A stretch of DNA of 64,000 nucleotides from Mauremys mutica (lineage: Eukaryota > Chordata > Testudines > Geoemydidae): the NCBI RefSeq assembly GCF_020497125.1, contig NC_059077.1:24937340-25001339 (forward strand), written 5' to 3'. Position numbers and translations under genes: made by a program. Below are positions 63,935-64,000 of the stretch, piece after piece; the first letter of the stretch is position 1; each line of letters starts with the position of its first letter. The notes under the pieces are model-generated. The model was not told where the DNA came from and did not search any database. It saw only the letters and a list, made by a program, of their open reading frames with translations.

Positions 63935-64000
63935 GTAATCTTCATTTAGTCTTCGAGTGAGGGTCCCTCCCTATGTGTATTCCACACATGGGAGATTAGT
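63935..64000 (-). mobile_element. DIRS terminal repeat, cut by the window edge
   Basis: CTTCGAGTGAGGGTCCCTCC and TATGTGTATTCCACACATGG resemble the left terminal repeat of the element at 52940 (TTCTTCGAG, then TATGGGTACTCCA). It is probably the left end of a DIRS element extending past the window. Confidence 0.45.

Overview
This is a vertebrate nuclear window, most likely a turtle (Testudines) or close sauropsid. The sequence is intron-rich and holds abundant CR1 and CR1/L2-type LINEs, several DIRS tyrosine-recombinase retrotransposons, Penelope-like (PLE) tails, a Gmr1-like Gypsy element, solo LTRs and hAT-type MITEs. Operons and CRISPR arrays do not apply, and I saw no tRNA or rRNA gene.

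One host gene spans almost the whole window on the minus strand. Twenty exons between 61974 and 3376 splice in a continuous reading frame into about 1,470 codons ending in TAA. The protein resembles the C-terminal half of CPLANE1 (C5orf42/JBTS17), the ciliogenesis and planar polarity effector of the ciliary transition zone. The 5' half of the gene lies beyond base 64000. Eighteen of the 19 introns inside the window are closed by visible consensus sites or a GC-AG variant with matching phases; the intron after exon 11 needs a GC donor or an unseen exon.

From the gene's 3' end upward: 1-2145 is the 5' end of a minus-strand DIRS element; 2150-3375 is the gene's 3' flank with an LTR-like stretch; 4935-10355 is a DNA element with a DIRS nested inside it, which in turn holds two hAT-like elements and a MITE; 11-21 kb holds exons 11-18 of the series, a solo LTR and a C-rich minisatellite; 20.8-28.1 kb is one large repeat-filled intron with a DIRS, LINE pieces, two hAT MITEs and a palindromic PLE insertion; 28.9-31.8 kb holds exons 7-10; 32.3-37 kb is a CR1 split by an opposite CR1 and a PLE tail; 37.5-41.2 kb holds two solo LTRs, a hAT-like element and a LINE; 41.5-43.3 kb holds exons 3-5; 44.2-45.2 kb is a pogo/Tigger-like MITE; 45.9-50.5 kb is a young Gypsy element; 51.4-52.4 kb is the largest exon; 52.9-61.0 kb is a DIRS interrupted by a LINE; 61.7-62.0 kb is the first exon; another DIRS end begins near 63.9 kb.

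The most notable items are a Gypsy insertion with about 1% diverged 826-bp LTRs whose integrase and reverse transcriptase are missing while protease and RNase H remain in one open frame, and whose capsid looks like a SCAN domain; a PLE insertion made of two 452-bp inverted arms carrying a GIY-YIG endonuclease tail and flanked by a 12-bp target duplication; three very short PLE tails each with its own target duplication; and one or two GC-AG introns in the CPLANE1 gene.
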